A program made the translations under genes and the position numbers. Source: Mucilaginibacter sp. (lineage in GTDB: Bacteria; Bacteroidota; Bacteroidia; Sphingobacteriales; Sphingobacteriaceae). Taken from it: 64,000 nucleotides of DNA. Shown here in pieces: positions 1-7,821 of the stretch (the stretch's first letter is position 1; each line of letters begins with the position of its first letter). The notes under the pieces are model-generated. The model was not told where the DNA came from. It saw only the letters and a list, made by a program, of their open reading frames with translations, and did not search any database. The stretch spans positions 1-64,000 of the forward strand of contig JAQBOA010000043.1 in NCBI GenBank assembly GCA_028288305.1, read 5' to 3'.

Positions 1-489
1 TGAAGCCCCGGAACCGCCTCTTATTCCCAGGGTGGACGAGACGTTCACAATGCTCCAGTAGCCCTGCTCTTTCATAACCAGCAATTCATGATTCATTGAT
101 AACAATACGCCAAGCACATAGGTGTCAAAGGACGCGGCATAACTTTCAGCTGTCTGCTCGGTAACCGGCCCTGGTTTCCCTTCTGTGCCTGCATTGTTCA
201 CCGCGATATCCAGCCGCCCAAACCGCTCGACTGTCAATTCTATAAGGTTTTCCAGGTCTTTGTCAATACGGACATCGGCGTAAATGAATTCAGCCTCAGC
301 TCCCATATGTACAAGTTCGGCTTCTAATTCAGCCCCTTCCCGGACCCGACGACCGGATACAACGATCCATGATCCCTCCTTTGCAAAGGCAAGCGCAGTC
401 GCCCTCCCTATCCCTGTAAGAGCACCGGTTATCAATACTACAGATTGAGAAAGTATCGGGGAGTCTGTATGTTCTTTTGGTATTGTCAT
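1..489 (-). CDS. SDR family oxidoreductase, 3' end outside the window
   Basis: NAD(P)-dependent short-chain dehydrogenase of unknown substrate. The reading frame opens at the ATG ending at 489 and is still open at base 1, so 163 residues are visible. The Rossmann glycine motif TGALTGIGRA lies near residues 20-30 and the AVNNAG motif near residue 92. The catalytic YxxxK lies beyond the edge. It is a close paralogue of the SDR at 1209-1994, sharing the stretch around VLITGALTGIGRATALAFA. With the SnoaL-like gene between them, the pair looks like a local duplication within one minus-strand transcription unit. Confidence 0.9.
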   Translation of the reverse strand, partial: MTIPKEHTDSPILSQSVVLITGALTGIGRATALAFAKEGSWIVVSGRRVREGAELEAELVHMGAEAEFIYADVRIDKDLENLIELTVERFGRLDIAVNNAGTEGKPGPVTEQTAESYAASFDTYVLGVLLSMNHELLVMKEQGYWSIVNVSSTLGIRGGSGAS

Positions 490-684
490 TTTTGGACAGA
501 TTTTTATCTGTGAATCAAATTATGAAGTTTAATCCCAGTGCTTTTCAATATGCACTTTACAGGAAAAATGGACCATTCCTCCTGTTTTTCCAAAGCGGCG
601 GTATGCGAACCGGATTCCTGCAGCCTAAATGAACTGTGTAGGGGCCGTATTGTGTGTGTGCACTCATGACTTACTATTTTTTTG

Positions 685-713
685 TTTCAATTAATGTTTG
701 AAATTTGTTTCAA
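685..713. promoter_or_regulatory. Inverted repeat, possible operator
   Basis: A perfect 6-bp inverted repeat, TTGAAA-TTTG-TTTCAA (698-713), is preceded by another TTTCAATT half at 685-692. It lies between the SnoaL-like gene and the truncated SDR in an otherwise featureless 230-bp gap. It could be a repressor site for the downstream SDR, but it is about 200 bp from that start and may be chance in AT-rich DNA. Confidence 0.25.
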
Positions 714-719
714 TTGATT

Positions 720-1127
720 TTATGCTTCGCTAAACTTGTCACCAAACATGGGCAGCCCGCTTACAGAATCGGACTGTGACGCCTCATCCTGTATGACGTC
801 CCAATGCTCAGCCAGCAGGCCGTTCTCAATCCTGACAATGTCCAGTGTTACCCAAGCCTTGAGCGCACCGATATTCGAGAACCGCCCATGTACCATGACA
901 TATTCGCCTTCAGCCATGATCAGCCCGGATTCGTATATCATATCCTGTGGGCACTGCGCTATTAAGCCTCGCAGACCCTCACGGCCGGGAGGAATGTGCG
1001 CACTATGTTGGATGTAATCCGGTGACCAGTAACGTTCGTAGGCACTGTCATCACGTGCATTGAATGCAGCGTTGAACGCCTCAAGCACCAATGCTTTGTT
1101 CTTTTCTTCAATAGTCTTTTCCATCAT
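720..1127 (-). CDS. Nuclear transport factor 2 / SnoaL-like family protein
   Basis: A 135-residue cystatin-like alpha+beta barrel protein of the SnoaL/NTF2 superfamily, probably a small enzyme or ligand-binding protein. Seen: an N-terminal helix with KALVLEAFNAAFNARD, then the WSPDYIQHSAHIPPGREGL loop typical of SnoaL-like proteins, then GLLAEHWDVIQDE near the C-terminus. The ORF opens with two consecutive Met codons, so the start may be either one. It lies 81 bp downstream of the SDR at 1209-1994 on the same strand and is probably co-transcribed with it. The substrate cannot be told from sequence. Confidence 0.85.
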   Translation of the reverse strand: MMEKTIEEKNKALVLEAFNAAFNARDDSAYERYWSPDYIQHSAHIPPGREGLRGLIAQCPQDMIYESGLIMAEGEYVMVHGRFSNIGALKAWVTLDIVRIENGLLAEHWDVIQDEASQSDSVSGLPMFGDKFSEA

Positions 1128-1208
1128 GGTTAATTTTCAGATACTGAATACAGGCTGTTATTTCTAAAGAAACAGCCGTATTAACATATTAAAATCGATT
1201 TAAAGAAA

Positions 1209-1994
1209 TTATGCCAGGAGCCCGCCATCCACACCAATAGAGGTACCGGTAAGATATGGTGACTTGTCCGAACCAAGGAAAACAATTGCCTGGGCAATTT
1301 CTTCCGGCTGTCCAACTCTTCCCATTGGAACGGTGGATATCAATCCGTCATAGTTCTCGTCAGTTCCGGTGAAACGTTTTAGCATTCCGGTCTCAGTCGT
1401 TCCGGGAGCAATAACGTTAACGCGAACGCCGGTTGTAGCCACTTCGAGGGCTACGGATTTTGTAATTCCTTCTACAGCATGTTTGCTTCCTACATAAATC
1501 GAAGCATAGGCGGCACCCATACTGCCGTAAGACGAAGAAATGTTGATGATACTTCCATGTCCCTTTGGTATCATCACCCGAAGCTCGTGCTTTAAGCTCA
1601 ATACAATGCCCAGGACATTGGTATCGAAGGTTTCCGCATAACTTTCGGCGGTTTGATCCAAAATTGGTCCCGGGGTTCCTTCAACGGCAGCATTGTTAAC
1701 GGCTACATCAATGCGACCGTACAGAGCCACCGCTTGATTTACCAGGTTTTCTACCTCATTCTCATAGCGAACATCTGTCTTGATAAAAGCAGCCTGTACA
1801 CCTTTAGCCAGGAGTTCAGCTTCCAATTGTTTGCCCGCTTCTTCACGGCGTCCGGCGATCACAACCGTAGAACCTTCATCAGCAAAGGCGAGTGCAGTCG
1901 CCCTCCCAATTCCGGTAAGCGCGCCTGTAATCAATACAACACTTTCTGATAATTCACGTCTTATACGTTTGTTAGTCTTTTCTGTGGTTTCCAT
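1209..1994 (-). CDS. SDR family oxidoreductase
   Basis: A full-length (261 aa) classical short-chain dehydrogenase/reductase. The cofactor motif TGALTGIGRA is near residue 24, NNAAVEG near residue 100, the catalytic serine in INISSSYGS near residue 150, and the YVGSK (YxxxK) active site near residues 166-170. The C-terminal GVDGGLLA fits the family. It has a basic, non-conserved N-terminal extension of about 17 residues. It is the first gene of the SDR, SnoaL-like, SDR minus-strand group, and the 360-bp gap upstream contains AT-rich palindromes also found in front of the nearby ArsR gene. The substrate is unknown. Confidence 0.92.
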   Translation of the reverse strand: METTEKTNKRIRRELSESVVLITGALTGIGRATALAFADEGSTVVIAGRREEAGKQLEAELLAKGVQAAFIKTDVRYENEVENLVNQAVALYGRIDVAVNNAAVEGTPGPILDQTAESYAETFDTNVLGIVLSLKHELRVMIPKGHGSIINISSSYGSMGAAYASIYVGSKHAVEGITKSVALEVATTGVRVNVIAPGTTETGMLKRFTGTDENYDGLISTVPMGRVGQPEEIAQAIVFLGSDKSPYLTGTSIGVDGGLLA

Positions 1995-2036
1995 TTTATT
2001 TAAGTTTACTTGTTATTGATATTTATTAATTAATTT

Positions 2037-2053
2037 AGATATTTCGATATATT
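2037..2053. promoter_or_regulatory. Candidate ArsR operator 1 (ATATCGAAATAT-type)
   Basis: An AT-rich near-palindrome centred on TCGA, reading AATATATCGAAATATCT on the minus strand. It lies 43 bp upstream of the SDR start at 1994. The same core occurs twice at 2132-2157 and once upstream of the ArsR gene at 2652-2666. The assignment to the ArsR regulator is inferred from proximity and shared motif. Confidence 0.4.
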
Positions 2054-2131
2054 GTTGAAAAAAAGACGATTAATACTATTCATGCGAAAGTTTTTTGTTC
2101 TTATTTCTAAAGCAAAGTTAGCTGTTAGTTT

Positions 2132-2157
2132 TATATATCGAAATATATCGATATATA
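2132..2157. promoter_or_regulatory. Candidate ArsR operator 2, double palindrome
   Basis: Two overlapping TCGA-centred palindromes (cores ATATATCGAAATAT and AATATATCGATATAT) lie in the gap between the ArsR gene and the SDR operon. The gap is otherwise featureless. A more GC-rich stretch at 2210-2345 holds no recognisable gene. Confidence 0.4.
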
Positions 2158-2353
2158 ATTTATGCATTTTGCCTTCCTTTGACATTAAGGTGATAAAGAT
2201 GTATTAAGATAACAGCGTAGCAGCTTGATTTCGTAGGCACTCGTGCGGGTAAGCGGTGTGAGCACGACATGGGGTAGTATGTTTTGGGGTCCTACAAGGA
2301 CAGGTGAGAACAGGCCTTAGGGGGGTGTTGGCAGACAGTGCGGCTGCGCGTTA

Positions 2354-2644
2354 CTACTTGTCTCTAAAATCACTTAAATAGGAAACATAGTCACCCATGA
2401 CCTCCTGGTTGATTTTGTAGCGCGCATGACGGCCATCTTTTTCGGCATGCAACAACTCAGCATCAACCAGCTGACTTAGATGATGTGAAATAGTCGACTG
2501 GGCCAAATTGAACATCTCTTTGATCGCCTGGCATTGCAACCAATCCTTTTCCTCCTTAACGGCCTGCATGATCCTGATGCGGTAAGGATCACCCAGAGCC
2601 TTAGATATCTTTTCTACCTTCTTGTTATCTAAATTCGTATTCAT
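2354..2644 (-). CDS. ArsR family winged-helix transcriptional regulator
   Basis: A small (96 aa from the preferred start) ArsR/SmtB-type repressor. Seen: the helix KISKALGDPYRIRIMQAV, the recognition region NLAQSTISHHLSQLVDAELL, and the wing AEKDGRHARYKIN. No CxC metal-binding motif is present in the alpha-3 region, so metal sensing is not supported. The longer frame adds 31 hydrophobic residues, so I place the start at the ATG ending at 2644, giving MNTNLDNKKVEK. It probably controls itself and the downstream SDR group, since TCGA-centred AT palindromes lie in front of both. Confidence 0.9.
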   Translation of the reverse strand: MNTNLDNKKVEKISKALGDPYRIRIMQAVKEEKDWLQCQAIKEMFNLAQSTISHHLSQLVDAELLHAEKDGRHARYKINQEVMGDYVSYLSDFRDK

Positions 2645-2651
2645 ATATGTA

Positions 2652-2666
2652 AAAATATCGATTTTA
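2652..2666. promoter_or_regulatory. Candidate ArsR autoregulatory site
   Basis: AAAATATCGATTTTA, a 15-base near-palindrome, lies 8 bp upstream of the preferred ArsR start codon and shares the ATATCGAT core with the sites at 2037-2053 and 2132-2157. A fourth ATCGAT lies at about 1193-1199, upstream of the SnoaL-like gene. Autoregulation is inferred. Confidence 0.35.
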
Positions 2667-2889
2667 TACCAAAATTCCGCAATGCCAAAAATAAGGTTAA
2701 TCTCATTTTTTGTTAAAATGAAATACCATAGATCCAACTTTTAAAAAGGTAAAAATTGCCCTGAAAAACGATAAAATTTGATCTAAAATTGGAAAAAATC
2801 ACTTATTTTTATAAAATGAGTTTTGACGATGGTCTTAAAAACTGCCTTTTTAATGCTTTAAACAGCGATTTTTAATATTTTATTATAAA

Positions 2890-3028
2890 AAAACTCTGCC
2901 AAAAACACCCCAAAATGCATAAAATGAAAAATCAAAAACCGCTCTCAGAGCATCAAAAAGGGCGTTTGCTTGTTGCAATGGAGGCCCTGCAAATCCGATA
3001 CTTTCATACTGTCATTATAAAACATTGA
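2890..3028 (+). repeat. Diverged copy of the 11.6-kb small-ORF repeat
   Basis: This stretch matches 11630-11751: CTCTGCC-rich DNA, then an ATG (2924) opening a 34-codon frame beginning MKNQKPLSEHQKGRL, closely similar to MKRKPLSDYQKQRL at 11665. A one-base indel near the end throws this copy out of frame with the other, so its tail (QIRYFHTVIIKH) differs. A GTGGAGAATA sequence like the ends of the 11-kb element occurs downstream at about 3166. It looks like a degraded mobile or repeat unit. The remaining 2645-3333 region is AT-rich with no convincing gene. Confidence 0.5.
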
Positions 3029-3333
3029 CTATCATTTAATTGAGTTAAAAATAAGAAATCTCTGCCAAATTCTAAGAGAGGCATAATTGCTTATTTCTAT
3101 CATATTAATTATCAATATATTACGACGATAAAAGTCGAGAATATGTTCCTCTATACAGTGTTTGTGGAGAATAAAAGAGTTTATACAAAAAAACATAAAG
3201 GTGCCTTTAGTATTGAAAGTGTATCGGCAAAGGCAGCACCTTGTTTTCATTTACCACTATCGTAAAACTTGGCGATGCTTTTAACGGTGCACTATGGAAC
3301 AGTAGCAGGAAGTAAATAATACTTAGTTCTTTT

Positions 3334-4175
3334 TCATTTTTGTTTCCAATGCTGACGTTTGATCAACTTGCAGTTTTTGATATTTAAATACATGAAAATC
3401 CCCGTCGCGATCAAACAGAATATCGTGGCCTGGATCGTGCCTTCCGGCCCGAATTTGCAGCCAGTGATCCATTCCGCGCCGGTTAACTGCATTGTCAGTA
3501 ACCTGGGGGTATTGTCATTACCCGAAGTGATCGCACCGAAGATACCCGATTGCATAAAATTCCAGGCAAAATGGATCGCTATCGGCAGCCACAGACTTCT
3601 GGAATAGATATAAGCCGCGCCTAATAATAAACCCGCTTCGGCCGCTATACAGATCGCCGAAACTAAAGTAGCGTTAGGGTTGAAGAGGTGTAAAGCGCCA
3701 AATATCAGTGCAGAAATCAGTAAAGCGATATAACTACCCAACTTCTCTTCTATGATTCTGAATACAATGCCGCGTATTAAAATCTCTTCAAAAATGGCAA
3801 CAGTGAAAGCTACCGTCAGCGGAATAATGATAAAGGAAACCGGGTTAACAGACACTATTTTGAAGCCATCGTTCAAAAGATCACCAATATGGTCAGGCAT
3901 TGAATGGTTACACCTATAGCAACACCTATCACCAAATTTTTGATGATGCTTTTCGAGAGTTCGGTGATCTCACGTTTTTCCATTCAACGAAAGAACAGGC
4001 GGTAAGTCCCGATGACCGCGATGGAAGCCAGGATGTCTTTGACCAAATTCCGCAGTTCTTTGCCGGTGTCTTTAAGCAGCCTGGCACTGATATTTTGGGT
4101 CGCGATAAACACGATCAAACAGACCAGGAGACCTAGGATGATCCGGGTAACGGGATGGCTTAATAATTTTTTCAT
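3334..4175 (-). pseudogene. CPBP family intramembrane metalloprotease, broken by a nonsense codon and a frameshift
   Basis: Type II CAAX prenyl-endopeptidase/bacteriocin-processing family membrane protein. The C-terminal part (3334-3900) carries the core motifs FEEILIRG (EExxxR), FGALHLF and AIHFAWNF (HxxxN). The N-terminal part (MKKLLSHPVTRIILG..., 3984-4175) stops at TGA exactly where YRLFFR should continue as (W)MEKREITEL, consistent with TGG to TGA. In the next segment a one-base loss in a T run (about 3868-3874) shifts ILVIF out of frame with NDGFKIVSVNP. Two lesions argue for a real pseudogene rather than one read error. It overlaps the DUF4386 gene by 4 bp, so it was the last gene of that operon. 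Confidence 0.8.
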
Positions 4176-4834
4176 AGCTGTGATGGTTTAAACCCTTTGA
4201 TGATAAGGTATAGCCCCAGTGAAAATTCAAACAGCGCGACTAATAGCGCAGACAACCCTGCTAAAACCGAATGTTGACCGATCAGACCAAACTGTATCGC
4301 GAAATAGCCAGCCAGAAGTGGGACTGCTCCGATGATTCCGATCAAGGAAAGGCCGCGAGGCACAAGGCGAGACCGATATAGCATGACTCCCAGCAACAGG
4401 TCGCATATGGCCGGCATGAAGCTTTGTCCGAGGAGGAAAATGCGGTCATAAAGAATTGCAAGTGCATGGCTGGTCACCAAGGCATTTGCTCCGGCTCCGG
4501 CCCGCCGCAAGGTCACAATCGACAAAAGGAACGCCACGCCGACGAAAATGGTGCCGGATTCCAGGATACGGGCGGCAACGAGTCCCAGTGCGGCACTTTC
4601 ATGCTGCTTCCTGAGCACCGGGTAAAGCACAACGGCCGTACTGATGCCGGCCAGGGCCACGATGATTTCCAGTATGCCGCCGATAACGACAGCAGTATCA
4701 GGGCCTTGTCCTACAATGTAGTTAGGATCGTGTACTGCCTGATAAAGTACAAGGGTTGGTATCGAAACGAAAGTGAGCACATAGCACACCCCCGCGACCA
4801 GCGCGGTTTTTCGGTTGGCGTTCATTTTTTTCAT
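4172..4834 (-). CDS. DUF4386 domain-containing membrane protein
   Basis: A 220-residue integral membrane protein with about six hydrophobic segments (residues 12-30, 48-70, 88-110, 125-145, 155-175, 185-210 approximately) and the family-typical start NRKTALVAGVCYVLTFVSIP. The family has no established function. It is followed with a 4-bp overlap by the CPBP protease pseudogene and lies 11 bp below the S41 peptidase, so it belongs to the operon that starts at the barrel gene (6327-7001). Confidence 0.88.
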   Translation of the reverse strand: MKKMNANRKTALVAGVCYVLTFVSIPTLVLYQAVHDPNYIVGQGPDTAVVIGGILEIIVALAGISTAVVLYPVLRKQHESAALGLVAARILESGTIFVGVAFLLSIVTLRRAGAGANALVTSHALAILYDRIFLLGQSFMPAICDLLLGVMLYRSRLVPRGLSLIGIIGAVPLLAGYFAIQFGLIGQHSVLAGLSALLVALFEFSLGLYLIIKGFKPSQL

Positions 4835-4845
4835 TTGCTTAAATT

Positions 4846-6294
4846 TTATGGTTTGATCAGCTTTTTGGCAAATTCCAGTTCGGGGTCTTTGCCTTTGAGT
4901 TTGTCGGCTATGGTCGGTATCACCCGATAGTTTGGATACAAGCCATGATCCTTAAATTGGTAATCTTTTACAGCCATCATATACATCATTAAAGGAATAG
5001 CCACCCTTATCTTCGTAACAGGCAAAGTCATTTCCGGCACAATTCCTGAATTATTTCCGTAATAGCCGCCGCCCGATTCTTCACCGATAAAGACCGCGTT
5101 GGTATTGGAATGGATCATCGAAATGCATTCGCTGGCCGTGGAAAAACAGCCCCCATTGATCAGCACATAAATTTTACCGGTATAGGTGGGCAGCATTGGT
5201 TTTTGCTTACCTACATTCGGGTGACGGATCACATCAAAAGTTCCAGCCGCATTTGCTTTGATAAGGGCGGCGGGAACCTTGCGCCCTGCCATCTCTGTGT
5301 ATTTGAAAAATCCGAAATTATCAGTGTTAATGGTCAGAGAGGAATAGTAATCAAACTCATGGCCTACTAAATAAGAGAACAGCAGCTTTCCAAACTCATC
5401 CGTGCCGCCGTGGTTATTCCGGAGGTCTATAACCAGATTTGTTATCTTACTCGAATCGATGCGGTTAAAAGCGGTTTGAAGAAACTTTGGCAGGTCAAGT
5501 TTTTGCTGCTCCAGCACATCGCCGTCAAAAGATTCAATTTTTAAATAGGCGGTCTTTTGATCATCCGTTATTTTGAATGCCAATGGATCTGATAAAAAAT
5601 GCACAGGATATTTTTTATCCCGGATCGCATTCAGTTTACTAAAGACCAATCCGGGCAGTTTTGCTTTTTTTACTTTAGAACCGGCACCCGAAAGGTATTC
5701 AACGGGGTAAAAACTGGTATCGCCGTACAGGTAATAAAAATACCTGGTAAAATATTTTGAAAAGGTAAGATTCCGGTATTTGTAGGTTTGATTATGCCCA
5801 TCAGCAGGCATGATAGCCAGCATATCCTTCAATATCGAATTGGTGGAATGCCCGTTGATCGCAACGATACCCGCCCCCACAAAACCTTTATCTTCAGTAG
5901 TAGAAAAATTGGTCAAGACAAACAGCTTGCCGTCCGAGTAATAGGGCTGAAACGGGATCGCGGTGGCTGCTGCATCAAATTTATCCTGATCGGTCTTAGG
6001 GGCCAAAACGGCCAGGTGGCCGCAGCCTATCTGCGTAGTGATTTTACTCAGGAGTAGTTGATACTTGCTTTCAGGCATAGGCCCGGCAATATCACTTTCA
6101 GCCGCATCAAAGATCGCATTCATGGCCGCTTTAGTGTTGTAACGATAAATTCCGGGATGCCCCTCTTCCAATGCCGATCTGAAAATTTTGAAGTCGCTCC
6201 TTAATTCCGCTGCCGAATAGTTCGGTTTTGTAACCTCTTGAGCAAAAATGATAGATGGCAGCAATAGTAATAACAGAAGTGATTGGATTTTCAT
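4846..6294 (-). CDS. S41 family peptidase, secreted
   Basis: C-terminal-processing-protease (S41) family serine protease, 482 aa from the ATG ending at 6294, chosen because it starts the signal peptide MKIQSLLLLLLLPSIIFAQ. Seen: the interface DLRNNHGGTDEFG near residue 290, the nucleophile region NGGCFSTASE with the serine near residue 385, and GEESGGGYYGNNSG after it. No clear PDZ domain separates the halves, as in the tail-specific-protease-like 'interphotoreceptor' subgroup. It is probably periplasmic or surface-associated. It is the second gene of a four-gene minus-strand operon whose promoter carries operator A. The target is unknown. Confidence 0.9.
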   Translation of the reverse strand: MKIQSLLLLLLLPSIIFAQEVTKPNYSAAELRSDFKIFRSALEEGHPGIYRYNTKAAMNAIFDAAESDIAGPMPESKYQLLLSKITTQIGCGHLAVLAPKTDQDKFDAAATAIPFQPYYSDGKLFVLTNFSTTEDKGFVGAGIVAINGHSTNSILKDMLAIMPADGHNQTYKYRNLTFSKYFTRYFYYLYGDTSFYPVEYLSGAGSKVKKAKLPGLVFSKLNAIRDKKYPVHFLSDPLAFKITDDQKTAYLKIESFDGDVLEQQKLDLPKFLQTAFNRIDSSKITNLVIDLRNNHGGTDEFGKLLFSYLVGHEFDYYSSLTINTDNFGFFKYTEMAGRKVPAALIKANAAGTFDVIRHPNVGKQKPMLPTYTGKIYVLINGGCFSTASECISMIHSNTNAVFIGEESGGGYYGNNSGIVPEMTLPVTKIRVAIPLMMYMMAVKDYQFKDHGLYPNYRVIPTIADKLKGKDPELEFAKKLIKP

Positions 6295-6326
6295 AATCTG
6301 TGGTTTTAACAAACTGTTAAGGATAA

Positions 6327-7001
6327 TTATTTCTTTTTGCTGAATGGGTTTGTCTTCCAGGCTTTGGAAACATGGATGCTGACAACAAAACTCCGGTTGT
6401 ACATTTCCTGTCCACGAGAGATATTGGTCAGCCCGTAATTATAGCGCAGGTCAAGGGCGATCCTTTTTGTTTTGGTATGAAAGGTATAACCACCACCTGC
6501 CTGAAGTCCGGCATCAAAGCGCTTAAAGCCATTGGTTGATGAATCAAAAGCCAGGTCGCTGGTTTGATCGTTGATATTTCGCGTGCCGTAAAAATTATAG
6601 GCGATGGAAGGCCCGGCATTCACATGGAATTCACTGAAGTGAAAACGCGCCAGTAAGGGTATTTCGATGGCATAGGTCCGGATCGTGGATTCGCTGGTTG
6701 TTAACGGGTTATTCGCTTTAAGTTTTCCGCCCTTCATCGAGAAATAGAACTCGGATACAAGCGAGAATGCCGGCGTGATACCTGCCTGGAAAGTTACGCC
6801 GACCTGCGCGCCCAGTACAGATTTCTTATAGTCGCTCAGGGCGTTGTTATTAGCACCATAATTAAGGTTCGTACTCACCAAATTGACCACGGCGTCTAAA
6901 TAAGTTTTGGCGGTTTTAACCGTATCTGTGGTTTGGCAAAAGGCCGCGGGGGCCAGGAACATCATACCAAGTATTAGTCCTGTGTGTAAGGTTTTTTTCA
7001 T
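6327..7001 (-). CDS. Outer-membrane beta-barrel (PorT/OMP_b-brl_2-like) protein
   Basis: A 224-residue barrel protein with a cleavable signal (MKKTLHTGLILGMMFLAPAAFCQ). Alternating strands such as GAQVGVTFQAGITPAFSLVSEFYFS and the terminal FVVSIHVSKAWK support an 8-strand barrel typical of Bacteroidota 'porin family' proteins. It is the first gene of the operon with the S41 peptidase and DUF4386 protein. Its promoter region (7028-7112) has a -7 box TACTTTTG and the triple 21-bp repeat assigned to the adjacent LytTR regulator. The ligand or role is unknown. Confidence 0.85.
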   Translation of the reverse strand: MKKTLHTGLILGMMFLAPAAFCQTTDTVKTAKTYLDAVVNLVSTNLNYGANNNALSDYKKSVLGAQVGVTFQAGITPAFSLVSEFYFSMKGGKLKANNPLTTSESTIRTYAIEIPLLARFHFSEFHVNAGPSIAYNFYGTRNINDQTSDLAFDSSTNGFKRFDAGLQAGGGYTFHTKTKRIALDLRYNYGLTNISRGQEMYNRSFVVSIHVSKAWKTNPFSKKK

Positions 7002-7027
7002 TTTCTTTTGATTTATTTTTTCTTAAC

Positions 7028-7112
7028 CAAAAGTATATGAATGACTTAGGTTGGTAAATTTTGTTATGCCAAGTGGCCCCGGATGTCTGCATATGGCCGG
7101 TTCCTGTCTGCA
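7028..7112 (-). promoter_or_regulatory. Operator/promoter A: triple 21-bp-spaced repeat plus -7 box
   Basis: Read on the minus strand: TGCAGA (7107-7112), TGCAGA (7086-7091) and GGCATA (7065-7070), each exactly 21 bp apart, then 35 bp on to a Bacteroidota -7 box TACTTTTG (7028-7035). The barrel-gene start is at 7001. Operators B (10175) and C (11064) have the same layout. Direct repeats two helical turns apart are the usual target of LytTR DNA-binding domains, and a LytTR regulator is encoded immediately next door. That regulator is therefore the likely activator. Confidence 0.75.
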
Positions 7113-7125
7113 AAGCAGGGTTGGT

Positions 7126-7821
7126 TTAAGCCCTGCTGTTGACGAGTTGGAAGAAGGTATCTTTATAGGTATCCGAAACCGGGATCAATTGGTCGGCAAT
7201 CTTGATACGGCTGCGCTCGATAGATTCGATCTTGCTCACCGCCACCATAAATGATTTATGTACCCGGCACACCAGGCTGGCCGGGATCAGTCGTTCGAAC
7301 TCACTGAAATTCTGGAGAGTCATCACTTTTTTGGTGGTGGTATGTACCCTGCGGTAATCCCGCATTCCTTCAATATAGATGATCTCGCTGATCATGATCT
7401 TTTCCAGGCGGTTCTCGGTCTTCACAAAGATGAAATCAGCTGGATTATCCGATTTTTTTTGCGTTAAATTTTCCTGCGCTTTATTAACCGCTTGCAGGAA
7501 ACGGCTAAATTCAAAGGGTTTTAAAAGATAATCGGTGATTTGCAGTTCATAGCCTTTCAGCGCATACTCCTGGTAAGCCGTAGTGATGATAACCTGGCTG
7601 TTGATCTTTGAACTTTCCAGTAATTCTATCCCGGTCAGTTCATCCATATTGATGTCCAGGAAAAGCAGATCGACCTTATTATTATTGAGGTAATTTAGCC
7701 CGGTCAGGGCATTGTCAAACGTCGCACTTAAACGCAAAAAAGGGACCTTGTCTACAAAGTCCTTTGTTTTTTCCAGCGCAAGTGGCTCATCTTCGATAAT
7801 AATGCAGCTTAGTTTATCCAT
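7126..7821 (-). CDS. LytTR family response regulator
   Basis: Two-component response regulator, 231 aa. An N-terminal receiver domain has the acidic pair ED (residues 10-11), phospho-acceptor D56 in LFLDINMDELTG, and K101 in DYLLKPFEF. A C-terminal LytTR DNA-binding domain (about 135-230) has IIYIEGMRDYRRVHT and the VCRVHKSFMV segment. Its start overlaps the 3' end of the histidine kinase by 8 bp, so the two are translationally coupled. Its stop codon is only 14 bp from operator A, and two further copies of that operator lie upstream in the same cluster, which makes this protein the obvious regulator of all three units. Confidence 0.95.
   Translation of the reverse strand: MDKLSCIIIEDEPLALEKTKDFVDKVPFLRLSATFDNALTGLNYLNNNKVDLLFLDINMDELTGIELLESSKINSQVIITTAYQEYALKGYELQITDYLLKPFEFSRFLQAVNKAQENLTQKKSDNPADFIFVKTENRLEKIMISEIIYIEGMRDYRRVHTTTKKVMTLQNFSEFERLIPASLVCRVHKSFMVAVSKIESIERSRIKIADQLIPVSDTYKDTFFQLVNSRA

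Noticed and set aside
3032-3250. 72-codon minus-strand ORF with several cysteines
   Set aside because: It lies in AT-rich, repeat-derived DNA, has no recognisable domain and no plausible translation signal.
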